A stretch of DNA of 20,295 bases from an uncultured Collinsella sp. (GCA_937958315.1 CALFGH010000272.1:1-20295), one strand, 5' to 3'. Numbered from the stretch's first letter, positions 1 to 7,542 are shown. Program-made: numbers and translations. Notes: generated by a model from the sequence alone, not told the origin.

Positions 1-3
1 GAC

Positions 4-26
4 GGAAAGCACATTAAGTGCTTTCC
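4..26 (+). terminator. Perfect 9-bp hairpin, possible terminator of a gene left of the window
   Basis: GGAAAGCAC and GTGCTTTCC form a perfect 9-bp stem around an ATTAA loop. On the plus strand a short TTTG follows, so the U-tract is weak; it may end a plus-strand gene beyond the left edge. The 170 bases that follow (27-199) contain no convincing gene. They hold only a small GC-rich stem (about 114-137, CCTCG/CGAGG) of unknown meaning. Confidence 0.45.
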
Positions 27-199
27 TTTGCGTGCGGAACTCGCGACAAACTTAACCCGCGCCAGCCGACCCCGGAGACCCTCCCTGCCGCCACTTGCTT
101 CAAAGACTTTGTTCCTCGCCGCTTCCGCGGCTCGAGGTCCCCGTTCTCCTCGGCGGGGGTGTCTAAGATTGTTGTTGAACTTCGGCCTTTGGCTCAAAG

Positions 200-234
200 A
201 AAAACGGGAGATGCGATCTGCATCCCCCGTTTTT
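200..234 (-). terminator. Intrinsic terminator of the metallophosphoesterase gene, probably bidirectional
   Basis: AAAAACGGG (200-208) pairs with CCCGTTTTT (226-234), and GATGC (210-214) pairs with GCATC (220-224), leaving one A/C mismatch and a 5-base loop. A/T runs at both ends give a U-tract in either direction. It begins 8 bases after the stop codon of the minus-strand gene ending at 242. Confidence 0.85.
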
Positions 235-241
235 GTTGCAC

Positions 242-709
242 CTACTCTAGGTCAATAAATTTGGTGCTCAGAATCTTGCCGTCCTTGACGAGCATTCTGG
301 CCATGGTGGGGCCTCGGGTGCCTCTGGGGTAGCTGGCGCTGCCTGGGTTGAGGACCAGGCAGCGGCCCACTTGGGCTTCTTTGGTTACGTGGGTGTGACC
401 GTTGATGGCTACGTCTACGGATCCCACCGGAAGGTCTTCGCGGTAGTGGGCTACGGCGAACTTGAGTCCTTCGTAGGTAAAGAGCGCCAAGCGGTCCACA
501 TCGGGGCCGTAGTCGCGGTAGTAATCGTTATTGCCCAGCACCGCTCGCACGGGGGCGATGGTGCGCAGATGCTCGTAGTCCATCTCCGACGTAAGGTCGC
601 CGGCGTGGATAATCAGATCCGCACCCTTAAGCTCGTCCAGGAGCGCAGGCGAAAGATAGCCGTGGGTGTCCGAGATAATGTCGATACGCTTGGCGCTTGC
701 ACTGTTCAT
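242..709 (-). CDS. YfcE/MJ0936-type metallophosphoesterase
   Basis: A 155-residue protein of the calcineurin-like phosphoesterase superfamily, in the small single-domain YfcE/MJ0936 group, whose characterised members hydrolyse phosphodiesters with Mn or Ni. The metal-binding motifs are visible in order: D14-x-H16 (SDTHG), D38 in HAGD, G59-N60-N61-D62, H88 in VAHYRED, and H105-x-H107 in NGHTH. The usual LTHG motif is altered to VAHY, but its histidine is kept. There is no signal peptide or membrane segment, so it should be cytoplasmic. The ATG is preceded by GAAGGGA about 5 bases upstream. The gene stands alone between two terminators. The physiological substrate cannot be read from the sequence. 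Confidence is high for the family and low for the exact role. Confidence 0.93.
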   Translation of the reverse strand: MNSASAKRIDIISDTHGYLSPALLDELKGADLIIHAGDLTSEMDYEHLRTIAPVRAVLGNNDYYRDYGPDVDRLALFTYEGLKFAVAHYREDLPVGSVDVAINGHTHVTKEAQVGRCLVLNPGSASYPRGTRGPTMARMLVKDGKILSTKFIDLE

Positions 710-746
710 GGAATCCCTTCCGCAAAACGATTAGGTGCATTCATGC

Positions 747-796
747 AAAAAGCCCCACGGCTCCGCAGACGATTTTGGTCTACAGGGCTGCGGGGC
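747..796 (-). terminator. Intrinsic terminator after the first LytTR regulator gene
   Basis: An imperfect stem of about 19 bases (752-770 against 778-796) has an outer GCCCC/GGGGC and an inner GCAGAC/GTCTAC-type part around GATTTTG. On the minus strand it is followed by TTTTTGC (747-751). It starts 7 bases after the regulator's stop codon and separates the GT-kinase-regulator operon from the metallophosphoesterase gene. Confidence 0.8.
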
Positions 797-803
797 CAAT
801 GTA

Positions 804-1520
804 CTAGAGGCTCAGAGCTTTTTTGAGTGGCACGACGCGACGGCGCGAAACCGGTACGCGTTCATCGACGCCCGTAATACCCAGCTGGATAGCGCCCGAG
901 GGAACCGTCTCGACATCGGTGACACACGCCAGGTTGACGATATAGCGGCGGTGAACGCGGAAGAAGCCAAAGTCGCAGAGCTTGGCCTCGAACTGTGCCA
1001 GCGAGGTCGTGGACAAAAAGCGGTCATCGACCGTATAAATACAGGAGTAATCGTCCTTGGCCATAATAAAGCGAATGTCGTCCACGGGGATGAGGACCTT
1101 GCGGCCGCCCTTTTCCACCGGGATGCGCTCGATGGTCACCTTGCTGTCCGTGACAGGCTTGGCGCGTTGCATAACCTTATCGATCGCTCGATCCAGGCGA
1201 GCTTCCTCGACCGGCTTCATCAGATAGTCGACGGCATCCACATCAAACGCCTCGACCGCATGATCGCTGTACGCGGTTACAAATACGATCGCCGGCGGAT
1301 TCTTGAGCTTATGCAGCGCCTCGGCAAGTTGCAGACCCGAGGCACCAGGCATCGAAATGTCGAGGAACACGACATCGACGCGACTCTCCATGAGCATCTC
1401 GATGGCGGAGCGAACGCTCGACGCTTCTGTGATCGTGCCGATCTTGCCCGTCTGCTCGAGCAAGAAGCGAAGTTCCGAACGGGCCGGGGCCTCATCATCC
1501 ACAATCATCGCACGCAGCAT
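804..1520 (-). CDS. LytTR-family response regulator (first copy)
   Basis: A 238-residue response regulator: an N-terminal receiver domain (about 1-118) followed by a LytTR DNA-binding domain (about 135-238). The receiver has the acidic pair D8-D9, phosphoacceptor D54 in VVFLDISMPG, T82 in FVTAY and K102 in YLMKPV. The LytTR part carries the family pattern FFRVHRRYIVNL and ends in PVSRRRVVPLKKAL. It is expected to be phosphorylated by the kinase encoded just upstream and then to bind paired direct repeats in promoters. I chose the ATG at 1520 because GAAAGG lies 10 bases before it; an in-frame start at 1565 has no such site and would add residues before the receiver strand. A 72-base gap to the kinase contains the small dyad CGCCA/TGGCG. 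A strong terminator follows. Target genes are unknown. Confidence 0.93.
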   Translation of the reverse strand: MLRAMIVDDEAPARSELRFLLEQTGKIGTITEASSVRSAIEMLMESRVDVVFLDISMPGASGLQLAEALHKLKNPPAIVFVTAYSDHAVEAFDVDAVDYLMKPVEEARLDRAIDKVMQRAKPVTDSKVTIERIPVEKGGRKVLIPVDDIRFIMAKDDYSCIYTVDDRFLSTTSLAQFEAKLCDFGFFRVHRRYIVNLACVTDVETVPSGAIQLGITGVDERVPVSRRRVVPLKKALSL

Positions 1521-1592
1521 AGGGATAAAACCTTTCGTCAACAAACTACGTCGGGCATCCGCCAACTGGCGTTAAACCCGTAACCAATTATT

Positions 1593-2936
1593 CTACTCTT
1601 GAATGTCGAAGATGCTCTCCGACAAATCGAGATGCAGGAGCACTTTAGTGCCCTTGCCCGGCGCCGATTCGACGCGCGTGTAGGAGTGCGGTCCATAAAA
1701 GCGATGGATGCGCTCCGAAATATTGTGCATGGCCACACCGGCGCCGCCGCCCTGCGGGGAGTTGGCGTCGGGACGGGCGGAGCGCTCGTCAAACAGTCTG
1801 GCAGCGGTGCCTTCGTCCATGCCCACGCCGTTATCGGCGACCGCAATCAAAATCGCATCTTCGCCATCCCTGTGGACCGACACGTCGATCCTCAGCGCAT
1901 CGCCATCACCCATACCGTGGCGCACGGCATTCTCGACGATCGGCTGAATTACAAATGCCGGCACCAGCGTGTCCTCGATGTCCTCGGACACGTCGAAGGT
2001 CGCCAGCACGCGATCCTCGCCAAAGCGCGCCTTCTCAAACGTCAGGTAGCGCTTGGTCTGTGTGACCTCGCGCGACACGGGAATGAGCGAGCCCGAATTG
2101 TCGAGCGTGGCGCGATAGAACGAGGAGAACTCGCGCAGCAGCTCGCGGGCGCGCAGCGGGTCGGTACGCGTAAACGACGCGATGGTGTTGAGCGTGTTGA
2201 ACAGAAAATGTGGGTTGATCTGCGCTTGCAGGGCACGCACCTCGGCACGGGCCGTGAGCTCCTTTTGCACCTCGAGCTCGTGGATGGCGAGCTGCGTGGA
2301 CAGGATCTCGGCAAAACCCGAGGCGAGCGCGTACTGGGTACGGTCGACGGCACGCGGGGTCTTGTAGTAGAACTTGAGCGTGCCGACGGTGCGGTCGCCC
2401 ACCTTGATAGGAGCGATGATACCGGCGGGAACATGGTTGTGCGAGCCGTCCGAGCCCACCACGTCCACCACGCGATTGAACGACTGGACGATACCGTGCT
2501 CGATGACGTAGCGCGTGGCAAGTGTGTGGATGGGCGAATCGGGCAGCAGCTTTTCCTCAAACTCGCCCGCGCAGGCCAGCACGTTGCTCTCGTCGGTGAT
2601 GGCAACCGTCATGGCACGTGTCTCGGGCAAAATGCGCTGGCACACCAGACGCGCCGACTCCTGCGTCAGGCCGCCTTTGATGTCCTCGAGCATGGCAGAG
2701 GCCACCGAGAGCGTCTCTTCGGTGTACTGCGAACGCACCGAATCGGGATTGAGCGTCAAATAGATAAAAATGCACAGAAAGATGCACAGCAATGCGCAGG
2801 CGACCACGGTCGCGATTGGCTCGATTCCGGTCGCCAGGGCAAAAATAAAGTACACCAGCACGCAAATGGCGCAGATAACAGCAATCACGCGAAAGATTGA
2901 TATTGAATTATCGCGCTGGGCGCGGCGGTCGATCAT
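1593..2936 (-). CDS. LytS/YpdA-like sensor histidine kinase (first copy)
   Basis: A 447-residue membrane histidine kinase. Residues about 14-36 and 41-62 are two membrane segments. Residues about 75-215 look like a GAF-type sensory region (inferred from its position and the ITDE..VLACAGE and GIIAPI..GTLKFYY patterns). Residues 238-250 carry the His_kinase signature QINPHFLFNTLN, with phosphorylated H243. The HATPase domain has an N-box at N336 (VENAVRHG), DNGVGM at 368-373 and GGGAGVAMHN at 396-405. Unlike classical LytS it lacks the multi-pass 5TM sensor; two helices and a cytosolic sensory domain replace it, suggesting an intracellular or membrane-proximal signal. The start ATG overlaps the glycosyltransferase stop (ATGA), implying translational coupling. 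It is clearly paralogous to the kinase at 7581-8966. The ligand is unknown. Confidence 0.94.
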   Translation of the reverse strand: MIDRRAQRDNSISIFRVIAVICAICVLVYFIFALATGIEPIATVVACALLCIFLCIFIYLTLNPDSVRSQYTEETLSVASAMLEDIKGGLTQESARLVCQRILPETRAMTVAITDESNVLACAGEFEEKLLPDSPIHTLATRYVIEHGIVQSFNRVVDVVGSDGSHNHVPAGIIAPIKVGDRTVGTLKFYYKTPRAVDRTQYALASGFAEILSTQLAIHELEVQKELTARAEVRALQAQINPHFLFNTLNTIASFTRTDPLRARELLREFSSFYRATLDNSGSLIPVSREVTQTKRYLTFEKARFGEDRVLATFDVSEDIEDTLVPAFVIQPIVENAVRHGMGDGDALRIDVSVHRDGEDAILIAVADNGVGMDEGTAARLFDERSARPDANSPQGGGAGVAMHNISERIHRFYGPHSYTRVESAPGKGTKVLLHLDLSESIFDIQE

Positions 2937-4120
2937 TCAGTCCCCTCCAGGATGCTGGTCAGTTGTGCGTCGCGCCAGAGCCCGTCCATGATCTTGGGCC
3001 AAAAGCTCTGGAAACGCAGGTAGCTTGCGGCGTTTTGGTGCGCGTAGGTCTTGGCCTCGTCAATACCGTGGCGCCAAATGCGTAGATACCCCTCGCGCTC
3101 GCGGGTAAACACGCTGCGGACCATGGCGGTCTTGCGCACACGGTCGTCGAGCTCGCGTGAAATCCACGGGCCCGGATAGGGCATGAGCGACGCGGCCGTG
3201 ACGGGAACGAGCTCCTGCTGGTGCGCGGCAAATGTCAGCTTGGCACGCTCGTAGTACCAACGGTACACATCCTGCATAAAGCGCGGGGAGCGCTTCTCGG
3301 ACTCGGGCGGCAGGTGACGAACGGTCCACTCGTTGTCAAACCACACGTCGTAGCCAAACATGCGCATGTTAAAGAGGTAATCCAGGTCCTCGCCTCGGGT
3401 GATAAACGGATCAAACGCCACACGGGTAAAGGCGCGGGCATGAAGTGCCATAAGGCCGCCGCATACGTAGTTTGAACGCGAGATGCGAGTGCCCGAGAGC
3501 GCCTTTTTCATCCAACGATTGAACTCGATGCGCTTGGTCCACCAACGATGGCAAATGCCGACCTTGTCTGTGGGCGCCAGCGGCGATCCGTCGCGATCGT
3601 AAAAGTAACCGCTCTTAACCAAAATCGGCAGGCCCTGACGCGTCTGCTGACCCAGCGCATAGGTCGCGCGCTTCATAAAGTCGGCATCGATAACGGTCTC
3701 GTCGTCATCCAAAAAGACAACGGCGTCGTGGCCGAGCACCGCAGCGCAGGCAAGCCCCATATTGCGAATGGCGCCGTATCCGCGCAGGCTCACGCACTCG
3801 CCCGAGCCCTTGGGAGCAATCTGCGCCACACGGTCGGCGATACGCGATGCCTGGGTGTTGGTAACTACGGTGACTTTGAGCGTAGGGTGCGCGTCGACGA
3901 TTTCATGCACGCGCTTCGACACATCAGCCGTAGCCGAGATGGGGCAGACCACCAAAAGGATAATCCTCGGAATGTCGCGCACCTGCTCGAGCGAGGCCAG
4001 ACAGCGGTCGAGTTCGGGATTGGTGGCGTTGAGCTTCGTCGAGTGGTCATAGACGCCGGGAGCGTTTGCACGGGCATCATCGCCCGCCCAATATGTTGGA
4101 ATCACAACCGTGGCGTTCAT
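2933..4120 (-). CDS. GT-A family 2-like glycosyltransferase
   Basis: A 395-residue protein beginning MNATVVIPTYW, the typical first strand of a family 2 GT-A glycosyltransferase. A DDD motif (VVFLDDDE, D138-D140) would bind the divalent metal and nucleotide sugar. RGEDLDY (E244-D245) matches the acceptor-side ED motif. No membrane segment is visible, so it is probably cytoplasmic or membrane-associated and transfers a sugar onto a glycan, lipid or protein acceptor; the sugar and acceptor cannot be inferred. The start at 4120 follows AGGGAGGGAAGG; a longer in-frame start at 4159 would lie inside the terminator hairpin and lacks a site. It is the first gene of the operon, overlapping the kinase by 4 bases. 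A glycosyltransferase heading a LytS/LytTR operon suggests that the circuit concerns the cell envelope, which is an inference only. Confidence 0.88.
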   Translation of the reverse strand: MNATVVIPTYWAGDDARANAPGVYDHSTKLNATNPELDRCLASLEQVRDIPRIILLVVCPISATADVSKRVHEIVDAHPTLKVTVVTNTQASRIADRVAQIAPKGSGECVSLRGYGAIRNMGLACAAVLGHDAVVFLDDDETVIDADFMKRATYALGQQTRQGLPILVKSGYFYDRDGSPLAPTDKVGICHRWWTKRIEFNRWMKKALSGTRISRSNYVCGGLMALHARAFTRVAFDPFITRGEDLDYLFNMRMFGYDVWFDNEWTVRHLPPESEKRSPRFMQDVYRWYYERAKLTFAAHQQELVPVTAASLMPYPGPWISRELDDRVRKTAMVRSVFTREREGYLRIWRHGIDEAKTYAHQNAASYLRFQSFWPKIMDGLWRDAQLTSILEGTE

Positions 4121-4140
4121 GCCTTCCCTCCCTGCAACAC

Positions 4141-4176
4141 AAAAACGGGGCGCCGCCAAACACAGGCGACGCCCCG
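4141..4176 (-). terminator. Intrinsic terminator between the MFS gene and the GT-kinase-regulator operon, possibly inside that operon's leader
   Basis: On the minus strand GGGGCGTCGCC pairs with GGCGGCGCCCC across a short loop (TGTGTTT), followed by GTTTTTGTG. It can end the MFS gene (stop at 4291). It lies only about 20 bases before the glycosyltransferase ATG at 4120, and the best -10 candidate (4193-4198) is upstream of it. An operon transcript from that promoter would therefore carry the hairpin in its 5' leader. Confidence 0.85.
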
Positions 4177-4192
4177 CGACCTAGCTGATTCC

Positions 4193-4234
4193 ATCATACC
4201 CACTTGGGCAAATCATTGCTCGCAAGTCGCAATG
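4193..4234 (-). promoter_or_regulatory. Candidate promoter and operator of the GT-kinase-regulator operon
   Basis: A -10-like TATGAT (4193-4198, preceded by GGG) lies upstream of the operon on the minus strand. No good -35 hexamer is seen. Instead a dyad, CATTGC - 9 bases - GCAATG (4214-4234), covers the -35 position and also contains a tandem TCGCAAG/TCGCAAT pair. An activator or repressor site is plausible. Confidence 0.4.
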
Positions 4235-4290
4235 TTTATTGCGGATAACCCCAAAAGAGTACCGTGGACAGGCACAATAGCCGCTCGCTC

Positions 4291-5550
4291 CTATGCGGCA
4301 TGCTCTGCCGCCCGAGTCATGCGGGACAGGCGAACCAGCAGCATAAAGCCAACGATCAGCAGCACGCCAATTGAAAGGACGCCAAGCGACGGGTTGCCGG
4401 TCAGCGAGGTGACGACCGACACTAGAAAGGTGCCCATGACGCTTGCATAGCGACCGAAGATGTCAAAGAAGCCGTAGTACTCGTTGGACTTTTCCTTGGG
4501 GATAATGCGGCCAAAGTAGCTACGGCTGAGCGCCTGCACGCCGCCCTGGAACAGGCCGACCATAATGGCAAGCACCCAAAATTCAAAGGCGGTCTTTAGG
4601 AAGAACGCGGCGAACAGCACAATGCCCATGTAGGCGGCGACCGCCACCAGGATCATGTTGAGCGTGCCCACGCGTCCGGCAAGCTTGCCGTAGATGATGG
4701 CGGACGGAAAGGCCACGAACTGCGTAACGAGCAGCGCCAGCACCAGCTGCGTCGAGTCGATGCCCAAAGCCGATCCGTAGCTGGTGGCCATGGAAATGAC
4801 CGTGTGCACACCGTCGATGTAGAAGAAGAACGCGATCATGTAGACCAGCACGGTCTTGTTGTGGGCGATCTCGCGCATGGTGTGTCCGACCTCGGAGAAC
4901 ACACCGCCCACGATGTGGCCGATAGTGTCCTCGGGACCGCGCTCGCGACCGTACTTTTGCTTGTAGGTGCGAATGAGTGGCAGAGTAAAGATGAGCCACC
5001 AGGCACCAGTGATGATAAACGACAGACGCGTTGCCAGCATGGTGGGGACGCCAAGAGCGGGGCCACCCATGATGAGCGCCAGGCAGATGATGAACGGTAC
5101 AGTGGAACCGATGTAGCCCCAGGCATAGCCCGAGCTGGACACGGCGTCCATGCGCTCGTCGGTGGTAATGTCGGGCAGCATGGCGTCGTAGAACGTCATA
5201 GAAGAGTTAAGGCCGATGGTGCACAGCACGTACACGGTCAAAAATGCCATAGCGGACATTGGGATAGCCTGCGCCAGGCAAAGCACCAGACCCGTGAGGA
5301 AGAAACCCAAGAAGAACTTGATCTTGTTGCCGGCGTAATCGGCAAGCGCGCCCAGAATGGGCATGAGCATGGCAATGACCAGCGAGGCGATCGTCTGCGC
5401 GTTGCCCCAAGCGACCACCAGGTCTGCCGAGGAAGCACCGGTATTGATGGCGTTAAAGTAGATGGGCACCACCGAGGTATTGAGCAACACGAGGGCCGAA
5501 TTGCCCACATCGTACATAACCCAGTTACGCTCGAGCTTGGTGTATTTCAT
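4291..5550 (-). CDS. ATG22/UMF1-type MFS transporter
   Basis: A 419-residue polytopic protein with about 12 hydrophobic segments. It resembles the major-facilitator subgroup related to yeast Atg22 (UMF1 family), with features such as NWVMYDVGNSALVLL at the start, SSMTFYDAMLPDI after the fourth helix, SSSGYAWGYIGS, a long central loop (IRTYKQKYGRERG) and the late motif GGVQALSRSYFGRIIP. Yeast Atg22 exports amino acids from the vacuole; bacterial substrates are largely unknown, so none is assigned. I chose ATG 5550 (MKYTKLERNW) because AAAGGG lies 9 bases upstream; the in-frame alternative at 5577 is a TTG without a site. It appears to be monocistronic, with a terminator at 4141-4176 and a GGGTAYNAT-like promoter at 5592-5600. 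Confidence 0.9.
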   Translation of the reverse strand: MKYTKLERNWVMYDVGNSALVLLNTSVVPIYFNAINTGASSADLVVAWGNAQTIASLVIAMLMPILGALADYAGNKIKFFLGFFLTGLVLCLAQAIPMSAMAFLTVYVLCTIGLNSSMTFYDAMLPDITTDERMDAVSSSGYAWGYIGSTVPFIICLALIMGGPALGVPTMLATRLSFIITGAWWLIFTLPLIRTYKQKYGRERGPEDTIGHIVGGVFSEVGHTMREIAHNKTVLVYMIAFFFYIDGVHTVISMATSYGSALGIDSTQLVLALLVTQFVAFPSAIIYGKLAGRVGTLNMILVAVAAYMGIVLFAAFFLKTAFEFWVLAIMVGLFQGGVQALSRSYFGRIIPKEKSNEYYGFFDIFGRYASVMGTFLVSVVTSLTGNPSLGVLSIGVLLIVGFMLLVRLSRMTRAAEHAA

Positions 5551-5591
5551 GGACAGGGCCCTTTCATATTCGCCCAATATGCAGTTAGTTC

Positions 5592-5601
5592 ATCGTACCC
5601 C
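5592..5601 (-). promoter_or_regulatory. Candidate -10 element of the MFS gene
   Basis: On the minus strand GGGGTACGATG places TACGAT (5592-5597) about 42 bases before the ATG at 5550. No matching -35 is evident. The GGG-plus-hexamer arrangement recurs before other genes in the window (4193-4201, 6748-6756, 18765-18774), which gives it modest support. Confidence 0.4.
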
Positions 5602-5688
5602 AATTGCACAGAGGCACCGGTAAGGATTCGGCAAAGGGACAGGCGCGGTCATACGGACACGCAGGGCGAAACGCCATCCCATCAACGC

Positions 5689-5755
5689 AGTTGCGGTGGA
5701 ATAGTTCCCGCTTAGCCCTCCGGGGGCTTCATTCAGGAACTATTCCACCGCAACT
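5689..5755. repeat. Long perfect palindrome (20-bp arms) with an inner hairpin
   Basis: Positions 5689-5708 and 5736-5755 are perfect inverted copies: AGTTGCGGTGGAATAGTTCC and its reverse complement. Inside, AGCCC (5714-5718) pairs with GGGCT (5724-5728), so a single transcript can form a long forked hairpin. Neither side has a U-tract, so it is not a standard terminator. It lies 15 bases after the stop of the minus-strand gene ending at 5771. It resembles a REP- or MITE-like intergenic element or an mRNA 3'-end stabiliser. No second full copy was seen in the window. Confidence 0.85.
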
Positions 5756-5770
5756 TATTGAAACGGTTTG

Positions 5771-6715
5771 TTACTCCTCGCGGTCGAACTCCTCGTCGGC
5801 GTCGAGTACGCGGCCACTGTAGTTGATATGGCCGGTCACGGCCTCCATGTCACCAGTCTCGATAAAGCGAGCGACGGTGAGCTCGTAATCGACCAGTGCG
5901 CGCTCAAAGACCTCGGGGAAGCTCTCGGTCGAGACCTCATCGGTAAAGGGGTTCTTCCATGTCAGGTGGCCCAGGTTGCCGGTGCGCTCGGGCAGCTCCG
6001 TCGTCACGCGATGGGCAAGGCCGTCGAGCAGCGAGTAGTCGTGCACCAAGCCCTCAACCAGGGCAATCGCGCGCGTCTTTACCGAGCCGGCGGGCTCAAT
6101 GGTGCGATAGAGCATCTGCATGTCCGAGACGGCGCCGGCGTACTCCCCCGCCGGGATGTCGATACCGTACACGCGCCCGGCGACATAGCTCATCAGCACG
6201 CCGGCAACGCGATTGATGCGATCGGTGGTGACGATCTCGCCCGCCGGCGGATAATCCTCGACCGTTGCCCCATCGCGCTTGAGCTGCAGCATCAGCACGT
6301 CCAAGTCGCTTTCGAGCACGGCATGAACCTGGCCGCTCGAGGCTTCCAGATCCGGATCGGACTCCACAATGCCAAACTGCTGCTCGTAGACAAAGGGGTG
6401 GGCGTTACGGTCGAGCACATAATGCGACAGCAGGCCCAGCGCAAACGCACGGCCCAGGTTGGCATCGCGCGGCAGCAGGTGCGACACGCCATCGCGCAGA
6501 CACGAGAACTGACGCGACATGCGCGAGCGGTGCATGACCTGAGCAAGCGACGTGCAGTCGGAAACGCGCGGCGTGAGCAAGTGGAAGAAAAACGGGTCGG
6601 GGCCCTGGTTGCCCAGGATAAAGGCGATGCGCTCCTCGTCGGACGTAATAACGCCCTGCGGAAGACGGTCGATGCTTTCCTCGCCAAACAGATGATGCGT
6701 AATGAGCGCGGGCAT
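5771..6715 (-). CDS. Zinc-dependent phospholipase C-like protein
   Basis: A 314-residue protein whose first 115 residues fit the zinc-dependent phospholipase C/S1-P1 nuclease-like fold (Pfam Zn_dep_PLPC): MPALITHHLFG (H7, H8), GNQGPDPFFFH (D40, H45) and LGLLSHYVLDRNAHPF (H98, D102, H106) supply the expected metal ligands. There is no signal peptide, unlike secreted clostridial phospholipase C, so it is probably cytoplasmic and may not be a toxin. The C-terminal two thirds, rich in acidic residues and ending DADEEFDREE, is not recognised. ATG 6715 was chosen because GAAAGGATC lies just upstream; the in-frame start at 6745 has no site and adds residues before the conserved first motif. Its 3' end is followed by the long palindrome at 5689-5755. 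Family assignment is fairly sure; the substrate is unknown. Confidence 0.85.
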   Translation of the reverse strand: MPALITHHLFGEESIDRLPQGVITSDEERIAFILGNQGPDPFFFHLLTPRVSDCTSLAQVMHRSRMSRQFSCLRDGVSHLLPRDANLGRAFALGLLSHYVLDRNAHPFVYEQQFGIVESDPDLEASSGQVHAVLESDLDVLMLQLKRDGATVEDYPPAGEIVTTDRINRVAGVLMSYVAGRVYGIDIPAGEYAGAVSDMQMLYRTIEPAGSVKTRAIALVEGLVHDYSLLDGLAHRVTTELPERTGNLGHLTWKNPFTDEVSTESFPEVFERALVDYELTVARFIETGDMEAVTGHINYSGRVLDADEEFDREE

Positions 6716-6747
6716 AATGATCCTTTCGATTTCATTCGATGTCACCC

Positions 6748-6785
6748 ATTATGCCCACCGCACGGTCATGCCAAACCTGCGGTGG
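6748..6785 (-). promoter_or_regulatory. Candidate promoter with an 8-bp dyad upstream of the phospholipase-like gene
   Basis: GGGCATAATGGG gives a -10-like CATAAT (6748-6753) 32 bases before the start at 6715. A perfect dyad CCACCGCA (6755-6762) / TGCGGTGG (6778-6785) covers the spacer and -35 position. It can act as an operator for this gene or as a U-less hairpin ending the upstream regulator gene (stop at 6808). A second small dyad, CGGTCT-GT-AGACCG, lies at 6793-6806, immediately after that stop. Confidence 0.45.
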
Positions 6786-6807
6786 TAAACGACGGTCTGT
6801 AGACCGC

Positions 6808-7542
6808 CTACGCAAGCCCCAAGTGTGCCTTAACCTCGGCAGCGCGACGACGGGACACAGGCACCGTCGAGGTTACGCGATCGAGCCTGAGCTCCATAAG
6901 ACCCGTGGAGCCGATCTCGACATTGTGCACGTCTTCCAAATTGACCAGATAACTGCGGTGGACACGGATAAAGCCCTCGGAGGCCAGGCGCCGCTCGAGC
7001 GAGGAAATCGACTCATTGATCAGGTATGTTCCCTCGGCGCAGACGGCGTTGCAAAAATCGGCGCGCGCCTCAAAGTAGCAGACATCCGCCACGGGAATGA
7101 ACACCTTTTTACCCCCGCGGTCCACCGTCAGGCGCAAAGGCTGGCGCGGAGCGTGGACGACACGGCGAGCACCCAGGGCAGTCTCGATCTTGTCGAGTGC
7201 CTTTGACAAGCGGGCATCCTCGACCGGTTTGACGATGTAATCGACAGCATCGAGGTTATAGGCATCAGCCGCATACTCGGCAAATGCCGTCACAAACACC
7301 ACGATCGGCGGCGTCTTTAGGTTCTGCAGCGTCTCGGCAAGCTCAATTCCCGAGCGACCGGGCATGGTAATGTCTAAAAACAGCACGTCGGGCTTGTTCG
7401 ACAGAATCGACTCCACGGCTTCGGTGACATTGCCCGCCTCGGCAATCTGCCCCACACGCGTATCCTTTTCCAACAGATAGCGTAGCTCAGCCCTAATGGG
7501 AGGCTCGTCATCAACCACCAAGATGTTCCAGCCTTCGGACAT
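6808..7542 (-). CDS. LytTR-family response regulator (second copy)
   Basis: A 244-residue response regulator with receiver (about 1-120) and LytTR (about 140-244) domains. The receiver has D11-D12, phosphoacceptor D57 in LFLDITMPGRSG, T85 in FVTAFAEY and K105 in YIVKPVED. The LytTR region carries GFIRVHRSYLVNLEDV and PVSRRRAAEVKAHLGLA. It is paralogous to the regulator at 804-1520 but diverged in the linker and in the DNA-binding part (RADFCNAVCAEG here against KDDYSCIYTVDD), so the two probably bind different sites. The ATG at 7542 follows GAGGGGAAGCGCAT, a good site. The gene is 38 bases after the kinase gene ending at 7581, so the pair is surely co-transcribed. Confidence 0.93.
   Translation of the reverse strand: MSEGWNILVVDDEPPIRAELRYLLEKDTRVGQIAEAGNVTEAVESILSNKPDVLFLDITMPGRSGIELAETLQNLKTPPIVVFVTAFAEYAADAYNLDAVDYIVKPVEDARLSKALDKIETALGARRVVHAPRQPLRLTVDRGGKKVFIPVADVCYFEARADFCNAVCAEGTYLINESISSLERRLASEGFIRVHRSYLVNLEDVHNVEIGSTGLMELRLDRVTSTVPVSRRRAAEVKAHLGLA

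Noticed and set aside
18..332. Plus-strand open frames near the left edge
   Set aside because: They run through two terminators into the antisense of the metallophosphoesterase and lack ribosome sites.
1599..2900. 433-residue plus-strand open frame
   Set aside because: It lies wholly opposite the kinase gene, is R/H/G-rich and has no domain, while the opposite strand has clear HisKA and ATPase motifs.
5771..6715. Secreted phospholipase C toxin
   Set aside because: The metal-ligand pattern fits the fold, but there is no signal peptide and no C2-like tail typical of the secreted clostridial enzymes.
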